Shown here in pieces: positions 24,087 to 37,401 of a stretch of 64,000 nucleotides of DNA. Location of the stretch: the NCBI RefSeq assembly GCF_037975245.1, contig NC_092569.1, forward strand, positions 29,222,168-29,286,167, read 5' to 3'. A program made the position numbers and the translations under genes. The DNA comes from Apostichopus japonicus (taxonomy: Eukaryota; Echinodermata; Holothuroidea; Aspidochirotida; Stichopodidae). The notes below the pieces were generated by a model. The model did no database searches and had not been told where the DNA came from. It worked only from the letters and a program-made list of their open reading frames with translations. Numbering within the stretch: the first letter of the stretch is position 1; the number at the start of each line of letters is the position of its first letter.

Positions 24087-24382
24087 ATATATCCGCGTAT
24101 TAATTCGAATATATACGCGTATTAATTGAATATACATGTGTTTTACATGCGTATAGTTTCGCTTTTTGAAGCAATCTCGCGAGCCCGCCAAAATATTTAT
24201 CGTTGATATGTGTACACAGCAAGAGCGGGATGTGTTTTCTTGTACATTCGAATTAATCCGTGCATATATTGGATTTAATCCCCATATGTATTCTATTTAA
24301 TACGTGTATATATATTCGAATTAATACGTGTATTTATTCGAATTAATACGTGTATATATTCGAATTAATACGCGGATATATT
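24087..24382. mobile_element. Palindromic AT-rich foldback element
   Basis: The left arm 24087-24117 (AATATATCCGCGTATTAATT and 11 more bases) is a perfect 31-bp inverted copy of 24352-24382. Between them, further partial copies of TTCGAATTAATACGTGTAT occur in both orientations, so the whole 296 bp can fold. I see no convincing target duplication. It could be a foldback or MITE, or a palindromic microsatellite expansion. Confidence 0.55.
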
Positions 24383-24654
24383 TGGGCCATATGATTGGCT
24401 AATAATATATACGCGTATATATTCCAATTAATACGTGTATAAATTACGATTAATCTGTTTAATCTTTAAACTTAAATAAGTTGATTAATCAAATTAATCA
24501 TATTTTTAATCAAATTAATTAATTTGATTACTTAATTTAATAGTCTAAGTAATCAAATTATGGACCAGATGACCAGAGAGGGGGAGTGGAATGGGGTGAC
24601 TAACCGTTCGGCTATTCAGGGATGGTTCTAAAGTAATGGGGGAGGCCATTAGCA

Positions 24655-24770
24655 AGGCAGCAAGTACAAGGCAGCAGTCGGAATTTTCTGGCTCCAAAAC
24701 CCATCCAGTTGGAATTTCAGCCACTTACCCCCCCCCCCCCCCCAATCATCAGGCCTTAGCTACGTCCATG
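24655..24770. repeat. Fragment related to the right end of 15577-16248
   Basis: Shares GGCAGCAGTCGGAATTTTCT, AAACCCATCCAGTTGGAATTT, a C-run and AATCATCAGGCC...AGCTACGTCC with the hAT-like element at 16.1-16.25 kb. The left end was not found. Confidence 0.7.
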
Positions 24771-25883
24771 CCTACGAGTGTTGTTATCGAGAAGAGAGTA
24801 AACTAATTAGTTTCATTTACATTAACGGATGACTTGTCTTGTTATTTCAAATATACTATCCAAGAAATATGAATAATTTGAGGGCTTCTGATTTACGAGA
24901 TATTCAGTTTTAAAATATGCTAAAGCTCTGAATTTGTCATTTAAGGCTAAATGACTGATGACGTCAGCTCGTCGGTGCATATAGGCCTAAATGTTAATGT
25001 TTTATCAATTGTATTAACTCAACTAAAATATTGTTCTTAATATCTTCATATACAAAAAGCAGAGCACCATTGGTCAACATTTACACTATTTATCATTGTT
25101 AAACTTTTAGAGTATTGAAGAAAAATATTTCAGGCGGTAAGTCTTGTTTTCCTATTAAGTTTATGTGTTCTATCTGACGGACGAACTGGACAGGGTGTTA
25201 TACTAAGTATCCCAGCCGCTTTAATTGATAGGCCTCGGATGTATGAAAGGTTACTGGTTTTCTCAAATATTAAAAGACTGTGGTAAAGAAACACAACCTG
25301 GGACGATAACAGAGTTGTTTAACGGTCTAAATGCCACAATTAATTATGTTGTGTCTACATTCATCCTAAAAGTTATTTTCTGATGTTCACGTTCTTTGAA
25401 TATTATGTCTCTTCATCATAATGATCTCGTAACTGACTGTAAAACTGATAGTTGCTAATTTATAATCAATGGGCCTTTTATGATTTACGAAAAAGTTGTA
25501 TTCAGAACTTGGGATTAATCTCGAAACTTTGTCATGGGAGAGGATGCGAGGAGGGCGGGGGTGGGGTGGTATGGGCAGTGTCGTAACTAGCTCAGTGCAG
25601 CTGGTGTGGACTCGTTTTGTCAGGGCCCTATGGTGAGTATGACCGATAACCGCCTGAAGATAAGTGCTTACAATAAGAATATTTATTAGTTTTCTTAAAT
25701 AAAATGTTCAGTTCTTAAAGTTCTCTCATGATACTCCATCGAACTGAGAATTCCAACAAAACCACAGAGAAAGCCTCAGTATGATATATCTAGGCGTCTA
25801 CGTTGCCGAAAATGTACACAAATTCTCAGCCAAATCCAAACCATGATTGGGCTTAGTTGAATGAAGACTCTCTTCTGGGGGAA

Positions 25884-26215
25884 CATTTCTATTGCTGCAC
25901 CAGGGCTAGATCGCAGCCTGCAGCACCACTGTTGGGACTGTGGCAGGGAGTGGAGGAAGGGGAGGGGGATTTCTATTGCTGTCTCAGGCTAGATCGTGCC
26001 CTGCAGCACCACTGGTGGGACTGTGGCAGGGAGTTGGGAAGGGGAGGGGGATTTCTATTGCTGCACCAGGACTATATCACGCCTTGCAGCTCCACTGGTG
26101 AGCCTGTTGCAGGGAATGGGGGAAGGGGAGGGGGAATTTCTATTGTTGCATCAGGCTAGATCGTGCCCGGCGGTACCACTGGTGGGACTGTGGCAAGGAG
26201 TGGAGGGGATTGCAC
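25884..26215. repeat. ~85-bp tandem repeat, four units
   Basis: The unit contains ATTTCTATTGCTGCACCAGG, CTAGATCGTGCCCTGCAGCAC, CACTGGTGGGACTGTGGCAGG and a G-rich end. Overlapping open frames across it are by-products of the repetition. Confidence 0.9.
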
Positions 26216-26904
26216 ATCACCTGTTTATTTCTGGCTATGATTCTGGGCGTGTGGGCATACTAGAGAGTGGTATTGAGAAACCTCTTTTCTAAGGACAAGC
26301 AATTATCAGAGAATTTCCTGGCACCAGTTAATTGACTCAAGTCACTGTGTAACTTCTATATACTTGAGAGTTTAGTGACTTGAGCATTGCTTTGACAACA
26401 CTGGCGTGATGACCATTTTTGACCAAAGGTGTAGGTCATGGGTCAGTCTGCCTTGATGATGGCTTCCTGAAAATGGACGGAACAAGTGACCAAAGAACAT
26501 GGACAGAAGTAGTATTGATAATTATCATGCTACATGTATTCAATAAATCTTGCATTAAGTTACACATAGATAAATACATAAATACACAATGATGATTATA
26601 ATATCTTAAATGAAACATGCTGCACAGTGCAATCAACTGCTTTAAAGCCCGGGCTATGTAGAGACAGCAGTATGATAGACTCTGTATAATATAGATACAC
26701 AATGCTGCAAATGTGACCTTTAAACCAACATGAAACAATACGGTAAATTCTGATTCTAAACAAACAAATATATTATCACTTGTCTTATATCCTTTACATA
26801 ACCCAACTGATGTAATAATTTTAACAACTTCATATAATCATCAACTGATGTAGTCATATACTGTTTACCTCCCTTCTGAATAACCATCAACACACTGAGG
26901 TAAT

Positions 26905-27225
26905 CATGAACTGGTTACCTATCTTACATAATGATACATTCCTAATCCATGTAATCATAAACTACTTACCTATCTTACATAATAATACATTCCTAATCCA
27001 TGTTATCATAAACTACTTACCTACCTTACATAATCATACAATACTAATCCATGTAATCATAAATTACTTACCTACCTTACATAATCATACATTCCTAATC
27101 CATGTAATCATAAATTACTTACCTATCTTACATAATCATACATTCTTAATCCATGTAATCATAAACTACTTACGTATCTTACATAACCATACATTTTTAA
27201 TCCATGTTATCATAAACTAATAACC
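26905..27225. repeat. 51-bp minisatellite, about six units
   Basis: The unit reads ATCATAAACTACTTACCTAT then CTTACATAATCATACATTCC and TAATCCATGT. The period of 51 is divisible by 3, giving an apparent 17-residue repeat. Diverged units precede it from about 26760, and a further unit follows at 28165-28205, after the inserted LINE. Confidence 0.9.
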
Positions 27226-27261
27226 TATCTTATACATAATGATATTTTAAGTGATATTTCT

Positions 27262-28165
<904 letters not shown>

Positions 28166-28169
28166 TATC

Positions 28170-29103
28170 TTACATAATCATACATTCCTAACCCATTTAA
28201 TCATGCATTTTAACATACCTTCGGTAATCATCCTTACCCAACCCATGTATTCATTAGCAGCTTATCTACATAACACATTGAACTAGTGAATCACCCAGTG
28301 CGTCTATAACCAAGCTTATCTGGCTATTGAGTTAATTTGATTCAGGACTAATATACAACATTGCCCTCTGTCAAAATGCTGGAGCGCCCCTTCGTCTGAT
28401 GGAAAGTTTACTAATCAATTCTCAATAAAAATCGAACATAAATATGTAAACAGTAATTCAAATGGAATACAGAAAGCCAAGATAATAAATTCTGTGTAAA
28501 ACCATTTTATGCAATCTATTAACGCTTAGATAAACTATACTTAGAAAGAAAAAAAATTCTCTGCATTTGATTCAGCAACACAACCTTTTAAGATGTAACT
28601 TTTTGTGAAAAATGCATGTTGAATTCCAACAGACTATCCCATCCATTCCATCCCATGCCATGATATGGGTAATAACTATTATTAATGAGAAACGTATCTG
28701 AACTTATACCCGTTTACACAATAGTACATAATATCATTGTCTCATGACTGATAATAATACATAAGAATATGTGTGTCTGTACTTGTTTTCTTTTCTAAAA
28801 ACAAAGAAATTGCAAGTCCTCAGATGAAAAGAATCAACAGGTCCTCAGAAAAATGTCATTGTTAAGGGGTATTGTCAAGGTTATGGTACGTGAAGAGTGG
28901 AAGAAACACCTGGGTCCTCAGTCTGAATGTAAAACACACCTGGGTGTGTCTGTGTCTGTTTAGAGTAGTTTTGAGGAGCTGGGGGTTGAATTTGGGTTAT
29001 CTGTGACATTTCTGTTTGCTGATATGGATGATATATTTGCTGAATTCCAGTGTGTTTGTTAGTTTTGATCCTCTTATCAAGTACTTAGTGGACAGAACCG
29101 TAT
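28170..29103. other. 3' flank of the FReD gene
   Basis: Contains the last 51-bp minisatellite unit and AT-rich sequence. No canonical polyadenylation signal in minus orientation stands out close to the stop at 29104. Confidence 0.4.
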
Positions 29104-29366
29104 CTAGACAGGTCTTATCTTCATTTCTGTGTATTTGATGTTATATTGACCTCCAGGTAGATCATACCAGCGTATGCTTGATACAGCATCATCTGCTGCC
29201 ATGTAGTCACCATTGAGGTTAGAAAATCCACAGCTCTTGTACCACCAGGCACCTTGTTGTCTATCAGCACAGTTAGTACTGCCTGTATTATCATTGTCCC
29301 TGTCAAAGGTACTGAAGGCAGAGTTAAGTTGAAAACTCAAAGCATAACCACCAGGTAAATATCCAT
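29104..29366 (-). CDS. FReD gene, last exon (C-terminal half of fibrinogen domain)
   Basis: Acceptor AG at 29368-29367, stop TAG at 29106-29104, phase 1 in. It encodes DGYLPGGYALSFQLNSAFST, then the calcium-site-like FDRDNDNTGSTNC, QQGAWWYKSCGFSNLNG and the conserved C-terminal YTEMKIRP. The two cysteines of this half (NC and SC) form the second disulfide typical of fibrinogen-related domains, and the aspartates of DRDND sit where the family binds calcium. FReDs are secreted, carbohydrate- or acetyl-group-binding lectin domains used in invertebrate immunity (ficolins, FREPs, tachylectins). With the two preceding exons the domain is about 218 residues, the normal length, and all four cysteines are present. 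Upstream neighbours in the gene are exons 32074-32338 and 36456-36584. Confidence 0.93.
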
Positions 29367-30695
29367 CTGTGTCTGTGTATTAAACAAGTAAAGATATTCC
29401 CTTAAACTACAATCAATCACAATTAAGGGACCTATCACAATATAGACACATTAAACAATTAGTAAATATGATTGGATATATGTTGAATCTGGGCAGTTCC
29501 GTAAACTCGGACGTACATTTCGGATAGTTTATTGGTTCATATCTCAATGAGTATTTATATGAGATAACTTTTAATTTGGACATTGTGTGTCATCTGCCTT
29601 CCAATATTATGCTGTGGGGTTTTCATTTTTTACCTCCTTATAAGCCGCACAAAATTGTTAAAAAAAAACACCCGGTGACGGACGTACGTAGAAAAAGTGA
29701 TTTTTTTTCAGATCATAAATCTTATTGTAGATCGCTGGGATATGGAATGTTAAACAATTAAAAGCTTACATGTATCATGTTAATAAGACCTTAAACTAGA
29801 ATAAGCAGTAAAATCAAATTTAAATTTGATCACCTTCATGGGATATTTTCGCAAAGTTCTTGTGTGATGGACATACATTTTTTATGATGGATTTACATCT
29901 GCAAATTGTACGTCCGTCACAACACAATTGAGTTCCAATAAAGCAAAGTTTAATTTGTATATTGTAACGTAACTCCCTCTGTTTCACAACTATTATTCTT
30001 ACAACCTTGCAGCATGTTCTGTAACTACGGATGACAATTTATCTCAATGCTATACAGTACATATATATAGTAGTCAACATAAACCTGACACCTACAGTAC
30101 AGAGACTATACAAAAAACATACTCTAGCCGTAACGTTGGGGTAATATATAATTGAAGAATCTCCATTTTTCAACAAAAAACATTTGAACCACAAACCAAA
30201 AAAGTTTGGTGAATCCCTGCCAACTAAATTAATCCCTGTTAAAAAAGGTTTACATAATGAACTTAATAACAACCAAGTCAATGCCACATTCATTCAAATT
30301 GGCACCACTGAGTTGGCATCAACAATTCCAAAATATACCAAATAAGAAATTCATATAATTTGATTCATCCACATTTTTACCACTTAGCTGAGCGGTGCTA
30401 CAAGATTTTGATCCATGCTGACCTTAATGACCTTTGATCTTTGACAGTATTAGTAGGTTTTGTACTCACCAAGGGCAACTTACATACAATGTGTGAGACG
30501 CATCCAAGTTAACACCATGTGAGCCTGGGTACAAAGTCTTCAGTACTTATCAATGTTGACCTCAATGACTTTTTACCTCTTTACAATCAATAAGAGTTAC
30601 TCATTTTAAGCAAATCTACATTCCACTTCTAAGTCTGTAAGTGCAAAGTTTACACTACTAAGTTAACAAGGAGCTATTGACCTCAAATGAACTTT
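29367..30695. other. Intron between FReD exons 2 and 3 (part)
   Basis: AT-rich. From about 30400 to 30690 there is weak similarity to the TTGACCTC family of repeats. No coding sequence was seen. Confidence 0.5.
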
Positions 30696-30699
30696 CACC

Positions 30700-31445
30700 T
30701 TATGTTTAATCTCTGTGACAGCATACATCAAATATTACTACACAGCAGGACATCCATGCTGAATCTCTGTGACAGCCTACATCACAAATATCACTACACA
30801 GCAGGACATATATGCTTAATCTCTGTGACAGTCTACATCACATATCACTACACAGCAGGATATTGATGCTTAATCTCTGTGACAGTCTACATCACATATC
30901 ACTAGATGTGCAGCAGGAGATTCATGCTTAATCTCTGTGACAGTCTACATCACATATTACTACACATCAGGGCATTTATGCTTAATCTCTGTGACAGTCT
31001 ACATCACATGTCACTACACAGCAGGATATTGATGCTTAATCAATGTGATAGTCTACATCACATTATACTACACAGCAGGACATGTAGGCTTAATATCTTT
31101 GACAGTCTACATCACAAATCAATACACAGCAGGACATGTATGCTTAATCTCTGTGACAGTCTACATCACATGTCACTACACAGCAGGACATTTATGCTTA
31201 ATCTCTGTGACAGTCTACATCACATATCACAAGATGTGCAGCAGGAGATTCATGCTTAATCTCTGTGACAGTCTACATCATATATTACTACACATCAGGG
31301 CATTTATGCTTAATCTCTGTGACAGTCTACATCACATATCACAACACAGCAGGACATGTATCTTAATCTGTGACAGTCTACATTACATATCATCATATAA
31401 CAGAACATGTATGCTAAATCTCTGTGACAGTCTACATCAAATATC
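30700..31445. repeat. 54-bp minisatellite, about 14 units
   Basis: The unit contains TTAATCTCTGTGACAGTCTA, CATCACATATCACTACACAG and CAGGACATTTATGC. It has a higher-order duplication: the variant with AGATGTGCAGCAGGAGATTCA occurs at about 30903 and again near 31212. The period is divisible by 3, producing spurious 18-residue-repeat frames. It lies in the intron between 29366 and 32074. Confidence 0.92.
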
Positions 31446-32073
31446 ACTGTTGTATTTGAGTCATGTTATATCTCAGCTGATCATTGTTAGCAAGTTGTGC
31501 TTGTCTTTGTGTGATACCTTAGCATGTCACTGTACGAACATGGTTTCTATGTCTTTTCATTGCTGCACTTACTGTCATTTTGCTCGGTTTATGAACTGCG
31601 TGTGATGTATTAGCATTTTTACTGTCAATAGGCCTAATTATGCTTGATTTATGTGATGTCTTTACAGATCACAAATGTGGGCCCAACTGGTTCAAAAAGT
31701 AATAGGCCCCTCAAATTCGGACCCAAAGAATGTGTCCCAAAATGCATTTGAGGTGGAAACAAAATGTGGGCAGACCTTCTCATTATAACACATCTACACA
31801 TTGAGTATGACAAATATCCATCACTCCATCACGGCGGACTTCAGCAAGCGTCACAGACGCACACAAACGCACACACTTCACTGCATAGGTTCATTTGCTT
31901 CCAGCAAAGTGTCACAGACGCACACAAACTTGACTGCATAGGTTCCTTTGCTTCCAGCAAAGAACCGGAAAAATAAACGACATCCAAAGAAATAAAAAAC
32001 AGAACATGACATTTAATACTACAGTGATGTTGTATACAACAAACACAGAGAAAAATCTATAATTTGGACAAAC
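31446..32073. other. Intron sequence
   Basis: Includes two copies of CACAGACGCACACAAAC with flanking CATAGGTTC..TTTGCTTCCAGC (about 31850-31965), a short local duplication of about 60 bp. Nothing else was recognised. Confidence 0.5.
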
Positions 32074-32338
32074 CTGCAGTTCCACTGTAAGTTCCCTGTC
32101 CAGACAGTCTGTAATTGTCACTTTCATCGTTGATCCGGAACAAGTCAAACTTTGCGTAGTATGGAGCTCCATCTTTGTTCACCATATCGATCCGCAGTTG
32201 ATAGTCACCTTGATTGGTGAGGTAATACAACTTATCATTTCCCAACCAAAACTCATGGTCCAGCTCACCAAAGTCTTCTTTATAGCTCTGCCAGTTACGA
32301 TAGAAGTCAACGGAACCATCAACACGACGTTGGAATAC
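32074..32338 (-). CDS. FReD gene, middle exon of fibrinogen domain
   Basis: A 265-bp exon with acceptor AG at 32340-32339 and donor GT at 32073-32072, phase 0 in and phase 1 out. It encodes VFQRRVDGSVDFYRNWQSYK, EFWLGNDKLYYLTNQGDYQL, RIDMVNKDGAPYYAKFDLFR and the YRLSGQGTYSGTAG end. These are hallmark FReD blocks: QRRxDGSxDFxRxWxxYxxGFG (here EDFGEL), EFWLGNxxLxxLT, and LRIDxxD. The exon directly continues the WT of the 36456-36584 exon to give the invariant WTVFQRR. There are no stops or frameshifts, so the gene looks functional. Confidence 0.95.
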
Positions 32339-33380
32339 CTGTATATAATGTAAGAACGAAAAGAATAATTCCAAATTATTTTCAATAACATTTCAATGAG
32401 AAAGTGCATTTAACTTCTTTATAGAACGAACCTAAGGAAGGATGACCTGTGAATGAGCAGTAACATAATCTTCCAAATTAAATCCATTCTGAACTGTAAT
32501 TCACCCTTCTGTTAAGTGGCATGTTAGAGCAAAGTGAATTTCACCATCTACTACCATAGTTGATTGTTCACAGACCATGAATGAAAACTGTTCTAATGTC
32601 TGTGTGTGTAATAGATAATCAGACCAATGTTGGATACTGTTGCTAATGTCTGAACTCTGTCCCATTACAAATAATGGAATCTTACTTTCAAACTTCCATA
32701 CTATTCGCTTTGGAACAGAAACACCTGCAATGATTTTGGGCTCAGCTCTGGTTTGAAATGATTACTTCAACAAACCAAAACTGGCCTCATTTGCGGAGAG
32801 AACGGGCCTAGTATTGAGACAGACAGATTGCTTTTGTAATAAACTCTAAATCTATATCAAGAGAGCAAACCATCTACTCTGAATCTACTCTGACAATCCC
32901 CAATTTATAGACAATGGAATCAAACACTGTAATGATCTTAAGTGGTCTTCTGGAGGTTCAAAGTTAGTAAAGAAAAGTAAGAGTAAAGAGATGACGTAAA
33001 AACCGATGGGAAGAATATCCATGACATGTATTGCAACAATCTCCATGGTTACACAATTACATTAGAAATTACTGAAGATTATTGTGTCAGAACTTGTTTC
33101 TCATTCTAACGGATGTTTATTTGTTTCTAGCAAATTTCACTGCCACTTCAAATCTAGGCCTATAGGTAGGAACAGAACCTCTGACCCTTGCATCACAAAC
33201 TAATTCCGTACCAATTGTCCAAAGTGATTCTGCTGACCAGTGTGAATGCTTAATATTAAATGATTTTATAACTGTCAATGAGAATGAGTGTATTACTATT
33301 GTACAGAGCACACCCTCGGGTGCTTATAATTTGACAATATGCACAGAATTTTGAGGCAAACGAAATATAGGATATCATAT
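32339..33380. other. Intron sequence between minisatellite and FReD middle exon
   Basis: Unique-looking AT-rich sequence with no features seen. Confidence 0.5.
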
Positions 33381-36300
33381 CCATCCTCCTCCGTCAGTCA
33401 TATTATACATATACAATACATCGTCTATACTATAGGATGTCATACTAGACTTACCGTCCATCCTCCTCCGTCAGTCATATTATACATATACAATATATTG
33501 TCTATACTATAGGATGTCATACTAGACTTACCGTCCATGCTCCTCCGTCAGTCATATTATACATATACAATACATCGTCTTTACTATAGGATGTCATACT
33601 AGACTTACCTTCCATCCTCCTCCGTCAGTCATATTATACATATACAATACATCGTCTATACTATAGGATGTCATACTAGACTTACCGTCCATGCTCCTCC
33701 GTCAGTCATATTATACATATACAATACATTGTCATTACTATAGGATGTCATATTAGACTTACCGTCCATCTTCCTCCGTCAGTCATATTATACATATATA
33801 ACAATCGTCTTTACTATAGGATGTCATACTAGACTTACCGTCCATGCTCCACCGCCAGTCATATTATACATATACAATACATCGTCTTTACTATAGGATG
33901 TCATACTAGACTTACCGTCCATGCTCCTCCGTCAGTCATATTATACATATACAATACATCGTCTTTACTATAGGATGTCATACCAGACTTACCGTCCATC
34001 CTCCTCCATCAGTCATATTATTCATATAAAAGATATCGTCTTTACTATAGGATGTCATACCAGACTTACCGTCCATCCTCCTCCGTCAGTCATATTATAC
34101 ATATACAATACATCGTCTTTACTATAGGATGTCATACTAGACTTACCGTCCATCCTCCTCCATCAGTCATATTATTCATATAAAATATATCGTTTATACT
34201 ATAGGATGTCATACCAGACTTACCGTCCATCCTCCTCCGTCAGTTATATTATACATATATAATACATCGTCTTTACTATAGGATGTCATACTAGACTTAC
34301 CGTCCATCCTCCTCTGTCAGTCATATTATACATATACAATATATCGTCTATACTATAGGATGTCATTCTAGACTTACCGTCCATCCTCCTCCATCAGTCA
34401 TATTATACATATACAATACATTGTCTATACTGTAGGATGTCATACTAGACTTACCGTCCATGCTCCTCCGTCAGTCATATTATACATATACAATATATCG
34501 TCTATACTATAGGATGTCATACTAGACTTACCGTCCATCCTCCTCCTTCAGTCATATTTTACATATACAATACATTGTCTATACTGTAGGATGTCATACT
34601 AGACTTACCGTCCATCCTCCTCCGCCAGTCATATTATACATATACAATATATCGTCTATACTATAGGATGTCATACTAGACTTACCGTCCATGCTCCTCC
34701 ATCAGTCATATTATTCATATAAAATATATCGTCTTTACTATAGGATGTCATACTAGACTTACCGTCCATCCTCCTCCGTCAGTCATATGATACATATACA
34801 ATACATCGTCTATACTGTAGGATGTCATACTAGACTTACCGTCCATCCTCCTCTGTCAGTCATATTATACATATACAATATATCGTCTATACTATAGGAT
34901 GTCATACTAGACTTACCGTCCATCCTCCTCCGTCAGTCATATTATACATATACAATACATCGTCTATACTGTAGGATGTCATACTAGACTTACCGTCCAT
35001 CCTCCTCCGTCAGTCATATGATACATATACAATACATCGTCTATACTGTAGGATGCCATACTAGACTTACCGTCCATCCTCCTCCGTCAGTCATATTATA
35101 CATATACAATACATCGTCTATACTGTAGGATGTCATACTAGACTTACCGTCCATCCTCCTCGGCCAGTCACATTATACATATACAATATATCGTCTATAC
35201 TGTAGGATGTCATATACTAGACTTACCGTCCATCCTCCTCCGTCAGTCATATTATACATATACAATATATCATCTATACTATAGGATGTCATACTAGACT
35301 TACCGTCCATCCTCCTCCGTCGGTCATATTATACATATACAATACATCGTCTATACTATAGGATGTCACAATAGACTTACTGTCCATCCTCCTCCGTCAG
35401 TCATATTATACATATACAATATATCGTCTATACTATAGGATGTCATACTAGACTTACCGTCCATCCTCCTCCGTCAGTCATATTATACATATACAATACA
35501 TCGTCTATGCTATAGGATGTCATACCAGACTTACCGTCCATCCTCCTCCGTCAGTCATATTATACATATACAATACATCGTCTATACTGTAGGATGTCAT
35601 ACTAGACTTACCGTCCATCCTCCTCGGCCAGTCACATTATACATATACAATATATCGTCTATACTATAGGATGTCATATACTAGACTTACCGTCCATCCT
35701 CCTCCGTCAGTCATATTATACATATACAATATATCATCTATACTATAGGATGTCATACTAGACTTACCGTCCATCCTCCTCCGTCGGTCATATTATACAT
35801 ATACAATACATCGTCTATACTATAGGATGTCATACTAGACTTACTGTCCATCCTCCTCCTTCAGTCATATTATACATATACAATATATCGTCTATACTAT
35901 AGGATGTCATACTAGACTTACCGTCCATGCTCCTCCGGCAGTCATATTATACATATACAATACATCGTCTATGCTATAGGATGTCATACCAGACTTACCG
36001 TCCATCCTCCTCCGTCAGTCATATTATACATGTATATCGTCTATACTATAGGATGTCATACTAGACTTACCGTCCATGCTCCTCCGTCAGTCATATTATA
36101 CATATACAATACATCGTCTATGCTATAGGATGTCATACTAGACTTACTGTCCATCCTCCTCCATCAGTCATATTACACATATTCAATACATCGTCTATAC
36201 TATAGGATGTCATAATAGACTTACCGTCCATCCTCCTCCGTCAGTCACATTATACATATGCAATATATTGTCTATACTATAGGATGTCATTCTAGACTAA

Positions 36301-36455
36301 CCGTCCATCCTCCTCCGTCAGTCATATTATACATATGCAATATATTGTCTATACTATAGGATGTCATACTAGACTTACCGTCCATCCTTTTTCGTCAGTC
36401 ATATTTTACATTTACAATATATCGTCTATACTATAGCATGTCATACTTGACTTAC
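33381..36455 (-). repeat. ~77-bp minisatellite, ~40 units, each with a FReD exon end and 5' splice site
   Basis: The plus-strand unit runs ATAGGATGTCATACTAGACT, TACCGTCCATCCTCCTCCGT, CAGTCATATTATACATATAC, AATACATCGTCTATACT. Read on the minus strand, each unit holds ATGACTGACGGAGGAGGATGG followed by ACG and GTAAGTCTAG, i.e. the last codons MTDGGGWT of the adjacent FReD exon plus its donor site. The array abuts the true exon at 36456, so it grew by tandem duplication of the exon/intron junction. Small variants (CTCGGCCAGTCAC and CATATACTAG) recur 464 bp apart (35159/35623 and 35211/35675), a six-unit higher-order repeat. Confidence 0.95.
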
Positions 36456-36584
36456 CGTCCATCCTCCTCCGTCAGTCATGTTACAGAAGACATCAAATGA
36501 ATCCCCAGTCCAGTTAGTTGGTTTGATTGTGTAGATGCCATCGGTTGTATTACCAGCATTGAAGACATCCAAGCAGTCTTTTAT
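36456..36584 (-). CDS. FReD gene, first exon of fibrinogen domain
   Basis: A 129-bp exon (43 codons) with acceptor AG at 36586-36585 and donor GTAAG at 36455-36451, phase 0 on both sides. It encodes IKDCLDVFNAGNTTDGIYTI, KPTNWTGDSFDVFCNMTDGG and GWT. The KDC...G..T.G.Y.I...F.V.C.M..GGGWT pattern is the conserved start of the fibrinogen C-terminal domain, with the first disulfide between the two cysteines. NWT and NMT are potential N-glycosylation sites. The next exon supplies VFQRR in frame. Confidence 0.95.
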
Positions 36585-37339
36585 CTAATAATAACATAAC
36601 AAGTTACTTAATAGCAAGCAAGCAATCCATGAAGTGACATATCTTATCTTATTATGGATAATATATGACCTTTAACAGCAGTACACGATCATTCAGCTTC
36701 TTCATACTTTTATTGGAGTATTGAAATAGCTAACAAAAATCCTACAGAACAATATGCTGAACGAGGAAGAAACATTAACGTCACATGGAAAGGAGGTTCC
36801 TCATCCTATACGCACTCCAATGCACAGACATTTTGTTTGGTGGTAATTCATACAATCTAGCTGGAAGCATTGATGCCTTGATACTTTGTGTCGAATTCAT
36901 TGCAAATCTCTGACGATTCTAAGCTATTACAAACAGAATGTTCTAATTGGCTCTACTGATAGTGTTGATGTTTCCAAGATTCATGGAATGAACTTTTAAT
37001 GCCAATCACAACATCTAACCTTATCTCCTACAAAGAGTGACATCGTAACCGAATAGTTTCAAGGGTATCTTTACTATTGGATGACAAAGGGGAAAAAATA
37101 TACCAATTTCAATTTTTTTCTATTCATTTACAGTATTCCAAGCTTATTTCTTTTGCTGTTTCTGTGAGATCTCTCGTCTACACTGGAAGTGATAATTTAC
37201 AGCCAACATACAGTATTGTACAGCCAGGCAACATCATAATTGCTCATATCATCATCAAAATTTGAATCTTAAATCTTACTCCTCAAACACAATATTCTCT
37301 TACTTCAAAATTGTATGTAATTAAGTATGTAATTCTCAC
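36585..37339. other. Intron sequence
   Basis: No repeats or coding signals of note. Confidence 0.5.
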
Positions 37340-37401
37340 CACGATAGAAGGATCATCACCAGTAGTGGTTTCCATTGGGGTGGTCTGCACTGATTCGCTG
37401 G
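37340..37401 (-). CDS. FReD gene, Thr/Pro linker exon
   Basis: A 62-bp exon with acceptor AG at 37403-37402 and donor GTGAG at 37339-37335, phase 1 in and phase 0 out. It encodes SESVQTTPMETTTGDDPSIV, leading directly into IKDC of the FReD. The TTPxETT core matches the linker exons at 33-119 and 1000-1086, tying the left and right genes together. The acceptor phase fits an upstream donor such as 57291. The segment is a likely O-glycosylated stalk between the N-terminus and the FReD. Confidence 0.8.

Noticed and set aside
23712-24191. 159-residue minus-strand frame
   Set aside because: Spans two unrelated repeats (dispersed repeat and the palindromic element); the matching copy at 17.9-18.2 kb is not open.
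25857-26292. Two overlapping Cys/Gly-rich frames
   Set aside because: Four-unit 85-bp tandem repeat; frames are shadows of each other.
26906-27220. Repeat protein of 17-residue units
   Set aside because: By-product of a 51-bp minisatellite; units contain no recognisable domain and flanks are non-coding.
30906-31605. Overlapping 117- and 186-residue repeat frames
   Set aside because: Both arise from the 54-bp minisatellite; two different frames staying open argues for composition, not selection.
33381-36455. Regularly spaced repeats resembling a CRISPR array
   Set aside because: Units are contiguous ~77-bp tandem copies without unique spacers, in a eukaryotic intron, and derive from a FReD exon boundary.
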